DNA of 64,000 bases from Bremerella sp. JC817 (GTDB lineage Bacteria > Planctomycetota > Planctomycetia > Pirellulales > Pirellulaceae), in the NCBI RefSeq assembly GCF_040718835.1, contig NZ_JBFEFG010000281.1:620001-684000 (forward strand). The letters are read 5' to 3'. How positions within the stretch are numbered: the stretch's first letter is position 1; each line of letters begins with the position of its first letter. Below the pieces are notes generated by a model. The model had not been told where the DNA came from and ran no database searches. It worked only from the letters and a program-made list of their open reading frames with translations. This document shows, in pieces, positions 56,002-64,000 of the stretch. Position numbers and translations under genes: made by a program.

Positions 56002-57224
56002 GGGGATTCCTCCAAAATCTTCGCCTTACTTTGCTCGGGAAGGTGGAAGTACATGGCGTCTTCACCTCGACCGGCCGACACTGTCTTGATGCGGCCAAGC
56101 TCGCTGCGAAGCTTGGCATCGTTCCAAACCGCCGCAAACTGGTCGGTATCGGAAAGATCGGACTTCCGCGTCGTCAACAAAATGATTCTAGCGCCTGGCC
56201 GAGACGTTCTCAAGCAACCCGCGATTGTTTCGCCAATCGGATGCTCGCTGGTCGGAACGAGAATTGCCAAATCATGCATGGCTTGAGCGACGAATGCCTG
56301 GGATACATTGCCGATGGTCGTTTCACTTCCTTCGCCACAGGTCACCAGTTGGAGTTGGCATCCACCGACCACCGCTAGTTCGCGAATCGCCGTGGCGGCC
56401 ATGCTAATGATACGTTCGGCACGCTGTTTATCTTCAGCAGAAGGTTCGTCCGGGATCCAGGCGTCAATCACCAGGACGAAGTCTTGCTGGTTCTGTTTTT
56501 CAAACTGGCGAACGACCAGTTCGCCTTGCTTGGCACTGCTTCGCCAGTGAATCCACTGTTTGGGATCACCGGAACGCCATTCACGCAGCCCGTAGAAGTC
56601 CCCTTCCAACAGACCATGCTGCCGACGGGAAGACGCAAAGCCCGACTTCTCTTGCTGAACCAGTCGACGCCATGGAGGCAACATCGCACCTAGCCGCGGC
56701 ATGACGACGATGGTCGAAACAACCGTGTCGGTTCGCGTGCTCCGCATCAGCCCCAGCGGGAATGCGGTTGTCGCCGAGAGGGGACCGAGTTGGTACTTTC
56801 CTCGTTTGCGAATCACCGCCTTATACGAGATCATCGCTTCGTCTTTGTTGCTGATCTTGGCAAAGAAGACTTCCACATCTTGCGGCGGTTCCGGTTCGTA
56901 GCCTTCGACCTGAAACAGTTGGTCTTCGATCACAACCGCGTACGTGGTGTAACGACTTGAGTTCTTCGCGGTCAGCTCAACAAAGAAGGTTTCGTCGCAG
57001 GAGAGAAGGGATGGCACTCGGCGACTGAAATTCAAATTCCTCAGACTGCTGGTCACCACCCATAGATTAAACAGCAAGGGTCCCAACAGCATGCACGCCA
57101 GGATCATCAGCAGTTGGATACCGCTACGAACGATCGCACCGGCGAGAATGAAAATAAAGACGAGGAAGTAGTAAACTCCCTCTTGAGGAACGGAGACACC
57201 TCGAAAACGAAACCACGAGAACAT
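55998..57224 (-). CDS. DUF58 membrane protein (copy 2)
   Basis: 408 residues from the ATG at 57224 (MFSWFRFRGVSVPQEG), the likeliest start: the longer reading to 57371 would overlap moxR. Two membrane segments lie at about 18-50 (YYFLVFIFILAGAIV; LLMILACMLLGPLLF). The DUF58 motif LREWRSGDPKQWIHWRSSAK is followed by a vWA-like start FVLVIDAWIPDEP. It lies between moxR copy 2 and the transglutaminase, with a 4-nt overlap to the latter, the standard order for this operon type. Confidence 0.9.
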   Translation of the reverse strand: MFSWFRFRGVSVPQEGVYYFLVFIFILAGAIVRSGIQLLMILACMLLGPLLFNLWVVTSSLRNLNFSRRVPSLLSCDETFFVELTAKNSSRYTTYAVVIEDQLFQVEGYEPEPPQDVEVFFAKISNKDEAMISYKAVIRKRGKYQLGPLSATTAFPLGLMRSTRTDTVVSTIVVMPRLGAMLPPWRRLVQQEKSGFASSRRQHGLLEGDFYGLREWRSGDPKQWIHWRSSAKQGELVVRQFEKQNQQDFVLVIDAWIPDEPSAEDKQRAERIISMAATAIRELAVVGGCQLQLVTCGEGSETTIGNVSQAFVAQAMHDLAILVPTSEHPIGETIAGCLRTSRPGARIILLTTRKSDLSDTDQFAAVWNDAKLRSELGRIKTVSAGRGEDAMYFHLPEQSKAKILEESP

Positions 57225-57312
57225 TTTCGATTCGGCCTCCGACTTATTCTTGCTTGGGCTCCACCGATGCGGAGCGGATCCCTGGTAATGGGAAACGACA
57301 GGAACACGTCCC

Positions 57313-58254
57313 TTACACAGGAACCGAGATATCGTCGACGATGCGTTTAACCATCGACTCGACCGCCTCACGCTGGCCAGCGTGGAGGAAGCCCTTTGGA
57401 ATCACGCGGTGAGCCAACACCGACACGGCCAGGTGTTTCACATCGTCGGGCGTCACGTAGTCGCGGCCGTCGAGCAACGCGTGGCTTTGAGCGGCGCGGA
57501 ACAAGCTAAGACCGGCGCGGGTACTTGCCCCGACCTGCAAGTCATCGCTGGTTCGGGTACCGTCGATGATGTCCAGCAGGTACTCGCTGACCGATTCGCT
57601 GACTTCGATCTTGCGAACGGATTCCTGCAGTTGCACGATCTGTTCACAGGTGACGACCGGCGACAGTTCTTCAACCGGTTCACCGGTACGATGCGATTCG
57701 AGAATCGTGCGTTCCGCGGCCCGGTCGGGATAGCCCATCGAGATCCGCATGAGGAATCGGTCGAGTTGGCTTTCCGGCAGCGGATAAGTGCCCTCGAACT
57801 CAAACGGGTTCTGCGTGGCGATCACCATGAAGGGTCGCGGCAGATTGTGCGTTTCACCGTCGACCGAAACCTGGCGATCGCTCATCGCTTCCAGCAAGGC
57901 ACTCTGGGTTCGCGGCGACGAGCGGTTGATTTCGTCGGCAATCACCACGTTCGAAAAGATCGGACCAGGGTGATAAACGAACTCGTTGGTCTTCGAGTTG
58001 AAGATATTCGAGCCGACAATGTCGCTGGGCAACAAGTCCGGCGTGAACTGCAGACGGCAGAAATGACCCGAAAGACTACGAGCCAAGGCCTTACCTACCA
58101 GCGTTTTACCCACGCCTGGGACGTCTTCCAGCAAGATGTGTTCGCCGGCGAGCAAGGCGACAAGGCACCTCCGGACGACTTCGGGTTTCCCCACCACAAC
58201 CTGATTGATATTCGATTCCAACTCGGATACGAGACTTAAGAGCTCGGCTGGCAT
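57313..58254 (-). CDS. moxR: MoxR-family AAA+ ATPase (copy 2)
   Basis: 313 residues. Walker A EDVPGVGKTLVGKALA, Walker B VVIADEINRSSPRTQ, sensor-type VIATQNPFEFEGTYPLPESQ, and a C-terminal lid. First gene of the moxR-DUF58-transglutaminase operon on the minus strand. It differs from copy 1 in the Walker A loop and throughout, so it likely serves its own DUF58/transglutaminase partners. Confidence 0.95.
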   Translation of the reverse strand: MPAELLSLVSELESNINQVVVGKPEVVRRCLVALLAGEHILLEDVPGVGKTLVGKALARSLSGHFCRLQFTPDLLPSDIVGSNIFNSKTNEFVYHPGPIFSNVVIADEINRSSPRTQSALLEAMSDRQVSVDGETHNLPRPFMVIATQNPFEFEGTYPLPESQLDRFLMRISMGYPDRAAERTILESHRTGEPVEELSPVVTCEQIVQLQESVRKIEVSESVSEYLLDIIDGTRTSDDLQVGASTRAGLSLFRAAQSHALLDGRDYVTPDDVKHLAVSVLAHRVIPKGFLHAGQREAVESMVKRIVDDISVPV

Positions 58255-58528
58255 TCAATATCCCTTAGCGCGTGCTGTTCTTCACTGATTCTTCGTCGTT
58301 GTCGACTTGCGGCGGGTCTTCCTTGCAGGTGGGCATCGAACCGACTCGAGAACGGTGTTCACGAACTGCTTTGCCCAAATGCTGGGGTCGACCCATTATA
58401 GCGGATCGTCGTGGAAAAGTAGCGATCCAAGATCCGTTTCGTTTTGGTCGTTTGCGGAAAGATTCTCATCTGGATCCGGATAACCGGTTACAACTCTAAA
58501 CCATAACAAGGGTTAGATGCACGCCGAT

Positions 58529-58639
58529 TGTCAGACGCGTGTCAGCGGTTTCTTCCGTAGACGTGTGGCATCCCGTCAACACTGTTGTTTTTTGTCATCA
58601 TCTACACCGATTTGTACTGACACGCACGCAATGTCAGTA
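58529..58639. promoter_or_regulatory. TGTCAG array in the gap between moxR2 and the CelD-like gene
   Basis: TGTCAG occurs at 58529-58534 and 58540-58545 (11 nt apart), CTGACA at 58617-58622 and TGTCAG again at 58632-58637. The last two form a perfect 8-bp inverted repeat TACTGACA / TGTCAGTA (58615-58622, 58632-58639). I find no gene in the 513-nt divergent gap 58255-58767; short open frames there look accidental. Confidence 0.4.
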
Positions 58640-58767
58640 AACCCTATCTAATGCAAGACTTACGACGCCAAATGGGCATCCGAAAATGAATCCCTATGGG
58701 GTGGCATTCCTATTGCAGATCTAAGGCACGGGCAACCTATGCACGCCGAATCTGGGAATGGCCAAAC

Positions 58768-59868
58768 ATGGCGAAAGTGATCGAAGTCAATCGTATCGAG
58801 GATCTGCGGGCCTATGACTACCATTGGGATCGCCTTGTCCAGCAAACGCCCAACGCCACGTTCTTTCAAACCCTTCCATGGCTGCAAACTTACTGGCAAT
58901 TCTTCGGATTTGGAAAGAAATTGCGGGTTTTGCTGATCCAGATTCATGGCCGGATCGAAGGTATTCTGCCGCTGGTGGAACAACCAGAGACCACCAAAGC
59001 AGGTCGCGTGACGGTGTTGACCTATCCGCTGGATGGCTGGGGACCGTTCTTCGGCCCGATCGGCAGCGAACCGACTGCGACTCTTTATCTGGCGATGCAG
59101 TACCTGTCGGTAATCCCAAGGACTTGGGACATGCTCGATTTGCGCTGGATCGATCCCCGTGCCGATCGTGGTCGGGCCAGCAACGCGATGCGGTGCCATG
59201 GTCTGGCGTCGATGACTTTGCCGTGGAATCCTACCTACGTGATCCAGCTACCAGAGACCTTCGACCAATACCTCGCAACACGAAGTCCCAAGTTCCGGGC
59301 GTCCATTCGCCGAACACTCCGTCGCATGGACGAAGAAAACGTCGTGGCGGCAAGGTATCGTCCAGAACAACAGCCAGGCAATCCGATCGTCCCAGACGAA
59401 AAGCTTTACGACACCTGCGTTGCCCTCGCGCGAGCTTCCTGGCAGGGAGGTTCAACGACGGGCACGACCATTTCCCACGACTCAACCGCCGCATACTTCC
59501 GCGAATGCTTCTTTCAGGCATCCAAGCTCGGCATGATCGACCTGACGACGCTGCGACACGAGAATCGCCTGATCGCCTTCAGCTACAACTTCCATCATCA
59601 AGGGAATGTGCTGGGTCTGCGAATGGGTTACCAGGGAGATTGCAAGCGGTTGAGTCCTGGCACGATGATGATGGCGTATCAGATTCGTGACTCGATCGAG
59701 CGTGGAGATACGCTGCTGGATCTGGGACCAGAACATGCAGAGATCAAGGCTCGCTGGATCAATCAGACATTACCGTCTCAGCGAGTGTGCCATTATTCTT
59801 CGGCATCGCTGCTGGCTACGATTCTGCGACTGGGCCACTGGTGGAAATATCGCACCGTGGCCGGCTAG
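58768..59868 (+). CDS. CelD/BioF2-like GNAT acetyltransferase
   Basis: 366 residues from the ATG at 58768 (MAKVIEVNRIEDLRAYDYHW). The family pattern is recognisable: NATFFQTLPWLQTYWQFFG at the N-terminus, a middle KFRASIRRTLRRMDEEN, and the acetyltransferase half with LTTLRHENRLIAFSYNFHHQ and the C-terminal LDLGPEHAEIKARW. CelD-like members are often encoded near exopolysaccharide or capsule genes; here there is no such neighbour, so the acyl acceptor is unknown. It diverges from moxR copy 2. Confidence 0.82.
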   Translation: MAKVIEVNRIEDLRAYDYHWDRLVQQTPNATFFQTLPWLQTYWQFFGFGKKLRVLLIQIHGRIEGILPLVEQPETTKAGRVTVLTYPLDGWGPFFGPIGSEPTATLYLAMQYLSVIPRTWDMLDLRWIDPRADRGRASNAMRCHGLASMTLPWNPTYVIQLPETFDQYLATRSPKFRASIRRTLRRMDEENVVAARYRPEQQPGNPIVPDEKLYDTCVALARASWQGGSTTGTTISHDSTAAYFRECFFQASKLGMIDLTTLRHENRLIAFSYNFHHQGNVLGLRMGYQGDCKRLSPGTMMMAYQIRDSIERGDTLLDLGPEHAEIKARWINQTLPSQRVCHYSSASLLATILRLGHWWKYRTVAG

Positions 59869-59871
59869 TTG

Positions 59872-62800
59872 CTATTCATTCTTTTGAGGGTCGATGCCGG
59901 TATCGATCAGCATCATGTCGGCCCAGAAGTAAGGATGGTCGAGCGTCTGCAGTGCTCCCCCATCGTTCCCTTTCAGGCGAGGTTCCATTTTGGAATCGAG
60001 CGGCATCGTTCGGACTTCGGCAATCGTTTCCTGCATGGCGGTGCTCGCTGGCATCTCGCCGATGCGTTTGCCGACCCCTTCGACCACGGCGATACTCCCC
60101 GAGCCAGCCGAATGCCAGCGACTGAGGAGAACGGTTTCCGAACCGGTCGCCATCAGGCCGAGTGACGTGAGGAAGATATCCTCGCCACTCGAACTACCCT
60201 TCAAGGCGTCTTCGGCGCCGGTATGGAATCCTGGGAGGTAGATCACTTCTGGACCACCCATCGGCGATCGCAGCCAGGCCGCCAGTTCGCTGCCTGCTTT
60301 ACCGCGATCGGCCTGAGCCGGAGACCAGGCCCAGATATCGCCCCGGTTGGCATCTTCGCTATCGTCGATGACGACCAACTGATTCCAAACCTTGCTAAGT
60401 AAATACGAAGGAGCCGCCGTCGGTCGATCGATACGATCAGGCGCGACAAAGACATCTTTCAATTTGTCGAAATGCTGCTGGGTAACTTCGTCATCTTCGC
60501 CATTGAAAAGGCGGCCAACAATGATCGCGGTGTTCTGCGGACGAGGTCGTGCCCCCTTCTCAGGCACGGCCAGGCTTGCCGTCGGGGCGTACCGCACCGG
60601 AATTAAGTTCACCAGGGGCACTGTATGCCCTGCCCCGAGTCCGTCGTCGGTATGCATCGCCTCGAACGGCACATACCAGACAACGTCGTCTGGGATGACG
60701 ACCAGTTCCGAGTAGTTGTTCCAGAAGCCAGGTTTCAAGCTGGGGATAAACTTCTTCAGCAGTTCGGCTGAAGTGGTTTGCCACTGAGTATCGTTGAGAT
60801 CTTTCATCTGGACCGGAGCGTCACGTTTGACCAGACCAATCTGCTTCAGCAAGTCGCCGATCTGACCTTTGACTTCCCGCGGATTATCGAGCGTCCAATG
60901 GACGTAGTCCTTCTTGGTGAACAGAAACGCATGCACGGCCCGTGAAGTACTGAAGAACGACAGCACCAGTTGAGTGTCGTCCAACTTCTCACGGATTTCG
61001 GGGGTCGACTTGAGGGGCGGAAACAGAAACTGGCTCGGTGTCCGTCGCAAAGCGATGGCCCCCAGAAGCAATTCGTAGTTGTCGGAAACGACCTTCAGTT
61101 TCTCGGCCAGGTCGCGCTGCTTGGCGTACGACTCTTTGTCGTCGGGTTGCAAACTAATCTGGGCCAATTCTCCCTGCAGGCGTTTTGCTTCATCCTGCAT
61201 CACCTTCAGATCGGGATATTTGCCTACTAACTCTTGCCGCTGAAGTTTCGCCTTTGTGTCGAGGGCTGAGTCGGGTGATTCCAACACCCAGCGTAGTGCC
61301 AACATACGCCCGCCCAGCGGAAGGGTCGCGAAGAATCGCATCCGTCGAATACGATCGGCAAGTTCGAGCGCCAACTCAGGCTGCTTACGAATCACGGCTG
61401 TGTTGAACCAATGTTCCATCGCGGCCGCGTTCGGTGTGAGCAACACCGTCAACGTCTCGAACGGCGCCGAGATCCAATCGGCGTCGGTCGGCTCGCGAAG
61501 CAGTTCATCGTAAAGCAACTGCGTGGCACGTTCGTTCAGGGTGCCTGAGACAAAGAGTTGATTGGTCATCTCGGTCTGATAAAGCCGAGTCGAAACGGCA
61601 CGGTTTCCTTTTACTGCCGTAATGAAATCACTCGTTCCCTTATTCGCGTTGCCGGCCTGAAAGTTGATGAGAGCCGACAGATAGTTGTACCGAATCCCCA
61701 CGCGTCCCTTCGCCATCGAACGCCGGGTCATGGCGCGGCGAGCTTGTTCCAACGCGGACGAAGCGGCGGGCACATTTCCCATATAACTGTTGGCTTCGGC
61801 CAGGGCCAGGTTCAACTTCGCCCGTAGTGCGTCGACCTTTCGAAGTTCGTTCCAGTTCTGCATGGCCAGCAAGCCTTGCGGCATCTGGCCAGGCTCGGTG
61901 ATCATGCTGATTTCCGAGAGACCATCCAGGGCGTCTTCAATCTGGCCGTATTGGTTGAAAGCAGCAGCGCTGTAAGTCGCTTCCAGGAAGTAGGTCTTCG
62001 CGGCAGGGTAGTTCTGCTGCTTCAATGCCAGGCGCCCCAATTCGATCAAAGCTAACGGCGTCAGCACGTGATCGTACTGACCAGCGGTGGTCAAGCTTCG
62101 CTGCAGCGTCTGCACGGCTTCGTCGGTCTTGCCGGCCGCGGCCAGGGCCAGACCATACTGGGCATCAACCCAGGCACCGGTCCAGTGATTTGGCGGTGCG
62201 GGTCGTCGCTGCAACGCACCCAGCACCTGGCCGGTCAGGCCATCGTGCGGTGCCAATGGTCCCATGATTTCGGCCCGACGAAAGATCGCCAGCCCAATAC
62301 AGCGCGCGATTTCACCCGCTCGGACTGGGGTCACCTGCAGCGTCGAAAGAACGCCGCCATTGCGGACCACCTGCTGGTTCTGGGCGTCGGTATTACCGCG
62401 ATACATAGGGAGTGTATCGGGGTAGTTGCCAATGATCGTATTTCGGCCGGAACTTCCCCAGGTGACATTCGCACGGCGATCGTTCGTTTCCGGGCTAACC
62501 GGACGAATGGAGTCAGGACTGATGCGCAGCAACCAATTGGTATGCTGCACGAACAACAGGAGCGCAGTGTTGTAATTCTCGAGGGCCAGCGCATTGTTGC
62601 CCATCTGGTAGTGGCATTCGCCCAGCATCGTGGCGTAGCAGATCGAATCAACCCAGCGGCCATCGCTCGAAATGATGGCGGAGCTCTTGCCGGCGGAATT
62701 GAACGCTTCGCCGGCGGTCTCGTAATCTCCCTGGAAGAAGGCACCAAAACCAACGAAATAAGCGTCCGACGGCACTGTGGTGCTACGACGCTGATTGTTC

Positions 62801-62886
62801 TGGGCCCACGATTGCGCAGGCAGTGCAAACAGAGCGATGAGGACGAGAAATAAGATCGAGGGGGTTCGGCTGCTAGCCCAAGGCAT
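59872..62886 (-). CDS. Secreted TPR protein with degenerate CHAT domain
   Basis: 1004 residues from the ATG at 62886 (MPWASSRTPSILFLVLIALF), which starts a signal peptide ending near SWAQ; upstream ATGs extend without reason. Several TPR-like repeats lie in the first 550 residues (for example AGKTDEAVQTLQRSL, LGRLALKQQNYPAAKTYFLEA). A coiled segment follows near 600-640, and the C-terminal about 350 residues are CHAT-like (DVVWYVPFEAM; TSLGLMATGSETVLLSRW). Where CHAT proteases have ACETG with the catalytic Cys, this protein reads GFHTG, and the usual HxxxHG is not apparent. A proteolytic role is therefore doubtful. Convergent with the acetyltransferase gene, stops 3 nt apart. Confidence 0.82.
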   Translation of the reverse strand: MPWASSRTPSILFLVLIALFALPAQSWAQNNQRRSTTVPSDAYFVGFGAFFQGDYETAGEAFNSAGKSSAIISSDGRWVDSICYATMLGECHYQMGNNALALENYNTALLLFVQHTNWLLRISPDSIRPVSPETNDRRANVTWGSSGRNTIIGNYPDTLPMYRGNTDAQNQQVVRNGGVLSTLQVTPVRAGEIARCIGLAIFRRAEIMGPLAPHDGLTGQVLGALQRRPAPPNHWTGAWVDAQYGLALAAAGKTDEAVQTLQRSLTTAGQYDHVLTPLALIELGRLALKQQNYPAAKTYFLEATYSAAAFNQYGQIEDALDGLSEISMITEPGQMPQGLLAMQNWNELRKVDALRAKLNLALAEANSYMGNVPAASSALEQARRAMTRRSMAKGRVGIRYNYLSALINFQAGNANKGTSDFITAVKGNRAVSTRLYQTEMTNQLFVSGTLNERATQLLYDELLREPTDADWISAPFETLTVLLTPNAAAMEHWFNTAVIRKQPELALELADRIRRMRFFATLPLGGRMLALRWVLESPDSALDTKAKLQRQELVGKYPDLKVMQDEAKRLQGELAQISLQPDDKESYAKQRDLAEKLKVVSDNYELLLGAIALRRTPSQFLFPPLKSTPEIREKLDDTQLVLSFFSTSRAVHAFLFTKKDYVHWTLDNPREVKGQIGDLLKQIGLVKRDAPVQMKDLNDTQWQTTSAELLKKFIPSLKPGFWNNYSELVVIPDDVVWYVPFEAMHTDDGLGAGHTVPLVNLIPVRYAPTASLAVPEKGARPRPQNTAIIVGRLFNGEDDEVTQQHFDKLKDVFVAPDRIDRPTAAPSYLLSKVWNQLVVIDDSEDANRGDIWAWSPAQADRGKAGSELAAWLRSPMGGPEVIYLPGFHTGAEDALKGSSSGEDIFLTSLGLMATGSETVLLSRWHSAGSGSIAVVEGVGKRIGEMPASTAMQETIAEVRTMPLDSKMEPRLKGNDGGALQTLDHPYFWADMMLIDTGIDPQKNE

Positions 62887-63256
62887 CGGCAGGCTCCTTC
62901 GAGGAATTAGCTTCTGCGGAGGTGTTACCGCCATTCTACCCCCCACATGCAAGCGATACATGGAAAAAGCCAAAGTCATTGCCAGCATTCGGAATATGCC
63001 ACGCAATTTCGTACCGTAGGGTGGTGAGCTGAGGCGAGCGCGACCAAGTGTCAAGTTGGAACGGTTAGGGGGATTTCGTCGCTCCTACCGGTTTTTCCTG
63101 TTTTTGGAGCAAAGTTTCGCCCCGGATGCGTCGATATCGAAAGTAACGAATTTACGCATTTCATGCGTTATGCATTCACGCGACCCTTACAACCCACGAC
63201 AAGCGAGCCAATGGTTCAGGATGAACCGCTCGCCGACCTGGTGGAGACTTCCAAGG
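62887..63256. other. Divergent intergenic region
   Basis: 370 nt between the CHAT-type gene and the small lipoprotein gene. The only regular feature I see is the inverted repeat ACGCAT-ttc-ATGCGT (63154-63168), about 90 nt before the lipoprotein start. A 144-residue open frame covers part of it in front of the lipoprotein, but its first 67 codons look non-coding. Confidence 0.4.
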
Positions 63257-63490
63257 ATGGAAACGAAACGCACCTGGATTCAGACCACGTTGTACTCCGG
63301 CCTCGGATGTATTGCCCTCTTGGCGGGAACTGGTTGCCAAGTGGACGTGGGCGGACAAACGCTGCCAAGCCCTTATTACATCTACGACGACGTCCAGTAC
63401 TACTCGGAAGGTCCGGAATTCAAGCTTCAGCGTGAATCCGACGCGATGGAAGCCTACCGAGCCGAAGAAGCTGCCCGCGAAGGCAACTAA
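63257..63490 (+). CDS. Small predicted lipoprotein (77 aa)
   Basis: 77 residues from the ATG at 63257. A signal with lipobox-like end LYSGLGCIALLAGTGC places Cys-27 as the lipidation site. The mature portion is short and hydrophilic, with Tyr-rich YYIYDDVQYYSEG and an acidic/Arg helix MEAYRAEEAAREGN. No known family. A terminator follows directly. Confidence 0.65.
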   Translation: METKRTWIQTTLYSGLGCIALLAGTGCQVDVGGQTLPSPYYIYDDVQYYSEGPEFKLQRESDAMEAYRAEEAAREGN

Positions 63491-63517
63491 GGCTACGTCG
63501 ATCACGAAATAAACGAT

Positions 63518-63553
63518 CACCGTGCTGCGAAGAACTTCTCAGCACGGTGTTTT
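63518..63553. terminator. Terminator between convergent genes
   Basis: CACCGTGCTG (63518-63527) pairs with CAGCACGGTG (63540-63549) across a 12-nt loop, with four Ts at 63550-63553 on the plus strand. It ends the small lipoprotein gene and may also act on the convergent gene. Confidence 0.75.
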
Positions 63554-63564
63554 CGTGCGCCGAT

Positions 63565-64000
63565 TTAAACTTCTTTCCATTGCAAATAGTCGCGTGCCCG
63601 TTCCATCAAACAGAAGGCACATACGATGTTGTCCCAGCTATGCTCTTTGCCGAGGATATTCGCGGCATTGACTTGCTCGACTTTCTGTCGCTGCTGAGAA
63701 GCGAGGCTCAAACCGATGTAGCCAGCCGCTTCGTCTCCCTTACGCTGCGTCGCCAGGCGATAGTGCTTCAAGATCTTGTCGGCACTATTGAATGCGTTGT
63801 ACATCCGATCGATCACTTCCATCGCTTGCCCATTGCGACCGGTCGGATAAACGGCCGAATAGGTCACGCCGGCCGACAATAGCACCACGCGGTAGCCATG
63901 CTCGTTGGGCTCATGCTCTGGCAGCACGCGTCCCCCCAGCGTTCCGCCACCCAGCAGATGGCAAGCCCCGGTCACCACGCGAGCCCCGAGGCTAAACGCC
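63565..64000 (-). CDS. C-terminal part of an alpha/beta-hydrolase-like protein (cut by the right edge)
   Basis: The frame is open to the right edge; only the last about 144 codons are visible. The upstream end reads AFSLGARVVTGACHLLGGG, where FSLGA resembles the nucleophile elbow (Gly/Ala-x-Ser-x-Gly) of alpha/beta hydrolases. Later parts include RVVLLSAGV, VIDRMYNAFNSADKILKHYR and, near the end, GKEHSWDNIVCAFCLMERA with a His that could complete a catalytic triad. The substrate is unknown, and the hydrolase assignment rests on one motif and context. A GTG at 63978 is in frame but is not the start. Confidence 0.6.
   Translation of the reverse strand, partial: AFSLGARVVTGACHLLGGGTLGGRVLPEHEPNEHGYRVVLLSAGVTYSAVYPTGRNGQAMEVIDRMYNAFNSADKILKHYRLATQRKGDEAAGYIGLSLASQQRQKVEQVNAANILGKEHSWDNIVCAFCLMERARDYLQWKEV

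Noticed and set aside
58272..58499. 75-residue open frame in the moxR2/CelD gap
   Set aside because: No ribosome binding site or motif and unlike neighbouring codon use; considered accidental.

Overview
The window looks like a chromosomal segment of a planctomycete, most likely order Pirellulales (Blastopirellula/Bremerella-like). The grounds are tandem SHD1-domain membrane proteins, a PVC-type cytochrome c/dehydrogenase fusion, MoxR-DUF58-transglutaminase loci, a HU protein with a Pro/Gln-rich tail, and type IV pilus/type II secretion genes of planctomycete style. Gene density is ordinary and moderately GC-rich. I see no rRNA, CRISPR array, insertion sequence or phage. The organism assignment is inference from gene content.

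Layout. 1-5838 (minus strand): a moxR, DUF58, DUF4129, nth, dcd run, then the start of a Tat-exported protein cut by the left edge. 6113-8963 (plus): two consecutive SHD1 membrane proteins. 9253-15634 (plus): FAD/Fe-S oxidoreductase, moaD, moaE, moaA, a cysteine desulfurase and a YkgJ-type cysteine-cluster protein, closely spaced and probably one operon. 15635-20198 (plus): HU, a small lipoprotein, pyrD, trpS, acpS and a DinB-family protein. 20298-25118 (minus): an ABC exporter (ATPase-permease fusion plus HlyD adaptor) and a secreted beta-helix protein. 25359-30290 (plus): a 1643-residue ceramidase/LamG/PVC-dehydrogenase/cytochrome c fusion. 30364-30447 (minus): tRNA-Ser(UGA) with its own promoter and terminator. 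30678-35106: a membrane protein, a 21-cysteine lipoprotein, an outer-membrane-type beta-barrel and a His/Pro-rich secreted protein.

35315-52260 (plus) is the most distinctive block. It holds an assembly system with two PilB-type ATPases either side of a PilT, one PilC with an apparent extra membrane hairpin, four pseudopilin-like proteins and a 1924-residue GspK-like protein. Secretin, prepilin peptidase and PilM/N/O are not in the window.

52446-64000: ychF converges with a second moxR-DUF58-transglutaminase operon (minus). Then come a CelD-like acetyltransferase (plus), a TPR protein with a degenerate CHAT domain (minus), a small lipoprotein (plus), and an alpha/beta-hydrolase-like gene running off the right edge (minus).

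The best candidates for something undescribed are the giant GspK-like subunit with the unusual PilC, the ceramidase-cytochrome fusion, the CHAT domain lacking its catalytic Cys, and a bipartite DNA motif (TGCCGATTAT-N3-GCCGATA) shared by the leaders of the HU gene and the Cys-rich lipoprotein gene.
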